DNA of 5,751 nucleotides, taken from NCBI GenBank assembly GCA_027335545.1, contig DAHWHV010000502.1:1-5751 (forward strand). Reading direction: 5' to 3'. Source of the DNA: Clostridia bacterium. GTDB lineage: Bacteria; Bacillota_E; RBS10-35; JAJYVN01. This document shows positions 4,505 to 5,751 of the stretch, one piece after another; the first letter of the stretch is position 1; every line of letters begins with the position of its first letter. Both the position numbers and the translations under genes were made by a program. The notes below the pieces were generated by a model. It was not told where the DNA came from. It did no database searches and saw only the letters and a program-made list of their open reading frames with translations.

Positions 4505-5751
4505 ATGAGCGACGGCGACGCCAGCGGGCGCCCGAGGTTGATCGAGGCGGTCCTGCCCCTGGAGGCCATCGCCCGAGCTGTGACGCGCGAAGCCGCCGTC
4601 TCCCCGCTGCACCCCTGGTGGTCGCATAAGCCGGCCCCCGCCTGCCGGGCGGTGCTGTTCGCCTCGCTGGTGGCCGACCCCGGGTGGGGGCTGCCGGAGG
4701 GGGCGGCGGCGGCAGCGCGCGCCGAGCTGGCGGACCTGGTGGCCCGGCTCAGCGCCGGCGAGGAGGCGGCCCTGCGGGAGGCGCGGACCCGCCTGCTGCA
4801 GGCGTATCCGGGGAGCCTGCCGACGGTCTTGGACCCCTTTTGCGGCAGTGGCGCGATCCCCTGCGAGGCCCAGCGGCTGGGCCTGCCCGTCTTCGCCTCC
4901 GACCTGAACCCCGTCGCGGTGCTCGGCACCGCCGCCCTGATCGACTTCCCCCTGCGCTTCGCGGCCGCCGCGGCCGTGCATCCCGCCGTGGCCGCGCCAT
5001 CCCTGCCCCTGCCGCCGCCCGGCCCCGGCGGCGGCTGCGGGCTGGCCGAGGACATCCGCTTCTACGGCCGGGTGGTCCGCGCCGAGGCCGAGCGGCGGAT
5101 CGGCGGGCTCTACGCGCCCGCGGTCGGCGGCGAGCCCGTCATCGCCTGGCTCTGGTGCCGCACGGCGCGCTGCCCGAACCCGGCCTGCGGCGCCGAGTTG
5201 CCGCTGGTGCACTCCTTCTGGCTGTCCACCCGGGAGGGGAAACAGGCTTGGGTCCACCCGGAGGTGGATGCGGCCACCGGCGCCGTCCGCTTTCTCCTGG
5301 GTCCCGGCGACGGCGTCCCCGAGCCCCCGCCGGGGACGTTCAGCCGCAGCGGCGCCTACTGCGTTGCCTGCCGCCAACCCGTCCGGCTTGAGTTGCTGCG
5401 CCAGCAGGGCCGGCGCCACGGGCTGGGCGTGCGGCTGCTGGCCATCGTCGCCAAGGGGCGGCGGGGCCGCCGCTACCTGCCGGCGGATGCGGCGCACGAG
5501 GCGCTCGCCGCCCGCGCCACCCCGTCCTGGGCCCCTGAGACGGAACTCGCCGAGCGGGCCCTCGGGGTCGGCGTGGCGCAGTACGGGCTCCGCCGGCACA
5601 GCGACCTCTTCACGCCGCGCCAACTCGCGGCCCTGGCGGCCTTCAGCGCCGCGGTGCGCGCCGTGCGCACGCGCGTGGAGGGCGACGCCCGGGCGGCCGG
5701 GCTCGCCGCGGACGGACCGCGCCTGCACCAGGGCGGGCGCGGCGCCGGCGC
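4505..5751 (+). CDS. DUF1156 (COG1743-type) DNA methylase, N-terminal part, runs off the window
   Basis: The frame is open from ATG 4505 to the window end (415 codons). Family members are about 900 residues, so roughly half is present. Seen: the DUF1156 signature at residues about 10-52, PRLIEAVLPLEAIARAVTRE followed by SPLHPWWSHKPAPACRAVLFASLV; SAM-binding motif I DPFCGSG at 110-116; the acidic D133 in ASDLNPVAV; and GLAEDIRFYGRVVRAEAERRIGGLYAP. A zinc-ribbon-like part has C218, C223-x4-C228 with CPNPACGAELPLVHSFWL, then C286-x2-C289. The window stops at GGRGAG, where the family continues toward the catalytic D/N-PP-Y motif, which is therefore unseen. The protein is expected to methylate DNA bases. 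Relatives sit in cassettes with a DUF499 ATPase, DUF3780 and a helicase/nuclease linked to anti-phage defence. ATG 4505 is preferred because homology starts about 10 residues later. Long frames on the opposite strand are shadows. Confidence 0.9.
   Translation, partial: MSDGDASGRPRLIEAVLPLEAIARAVTREAAVSPLHPWWSHKPAPACRAVLFASLVADPGWGLPEGAAAAARAELADLVARLSAGEEAALREARTRLLQAYPGSLPTVLDPFCGSGAIPCEAQRLGLPVFASDLNPVAVLGTAALIDFPLRFAAAAAVHPAVAAPSLPLPPPGPGGGCGLAEDIRFYGRVVRAEAERRIGGLYAPAVGGEPVIAWLWCRTARCPNPACGAELPLVHSFWLSTREGKQAWVHPEVDAATGAVRFLLGPGDGVPEPPPGTFSRSGAYCVACRQPVRLELLRQQGRRHGLGVRLLAIVAKGRRGRRYLPADAAHEALAARATPSWAPETELAERALGVGVAQYGLRRHSDLFTPRQLAALAAFSAAVRAVRTRVEGDARAAGLAADGPRLHQGGRGAG

Noticed and set aside
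4426..4629. Small + strand open frame of 67 codons
   Set aside because: It overlaps the start of the DUF1156 gene in another frame and is Arg/Pro-rich without features.
4175..5728. Long - strand open frame (517 codons)
   Set aside because: It overlaps the DUF1156 methylase on the opposite strand. The + strand shows clear family motifs while this one shows only low-complexity Arg/Gly/Ala sequence.

Overview
This is a very GC-rich bacterial window (mid-70s percent G+C by eye), with G/C-saturated third codon positions and many false reading frames in all phases. It holds four recognisable protein genes on the + strand, one broken gene remnant on the - strand, and several strong inverted repeats between genes. 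The lineage cannot be fixed from the sequence. Oxygen-sensitive radical SAM enzymes (a siroheme-branch heme/heme d1 type and an anaerobic sulfatase maturase) beside a DUF1156 methylase suggest a high-GC bacterium with an anaerobic or facultative lifestyle; several deep-branching or thermophilic phyla would fit.

Layout. 24-1226: an AhbC/NirJ1-type radical SAM/SPASM enzyme of siroheme-dependent heme or heme d1 synthesis. 1302-2594: an anaerobic sulfatase-maturating enzyme (anSME) with a C-terminal SEC-C zinc motif; the 75-nt gap suggests cotranscription with the first gene. 2595-2841: a non-coding gap rich in hairpins, including an 11-bp compound hairpin. 2842-3462: a short WrbA/flavodoxin-like FMN protein with a GTG start and a good ribosome binding site. 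3463-3500: a hairpin between convergent ends. 3503-4044 on the - strand: a frameshifted remnant that resembles the C-terminal half of a GH38-type alpha-mannosidase. 4045-4504: no convincing gene, but a 38-nt near-perfect palindrome and a 16-bp perfect hairpin. 4505 to the window end: the first 415 codons of a DUF1156 (COG1743-type) DNA methylase, a family known from anti-phage gene cassettes.

How the parts may work together. The two radical SAM enzymes both need low-potential electrons and [4Fe-4S] cluster assembly, and a flavodoxin-fold protein nearby could in principle serve as a redox partner; that is inference. The decayed glycosidase and palindrome-rich stretch separates this metabolic block from what is probably the first gene of a defence cassette continuing beyond the window, so the stretch around 3500-4500 looks like an accessory-island boundary.
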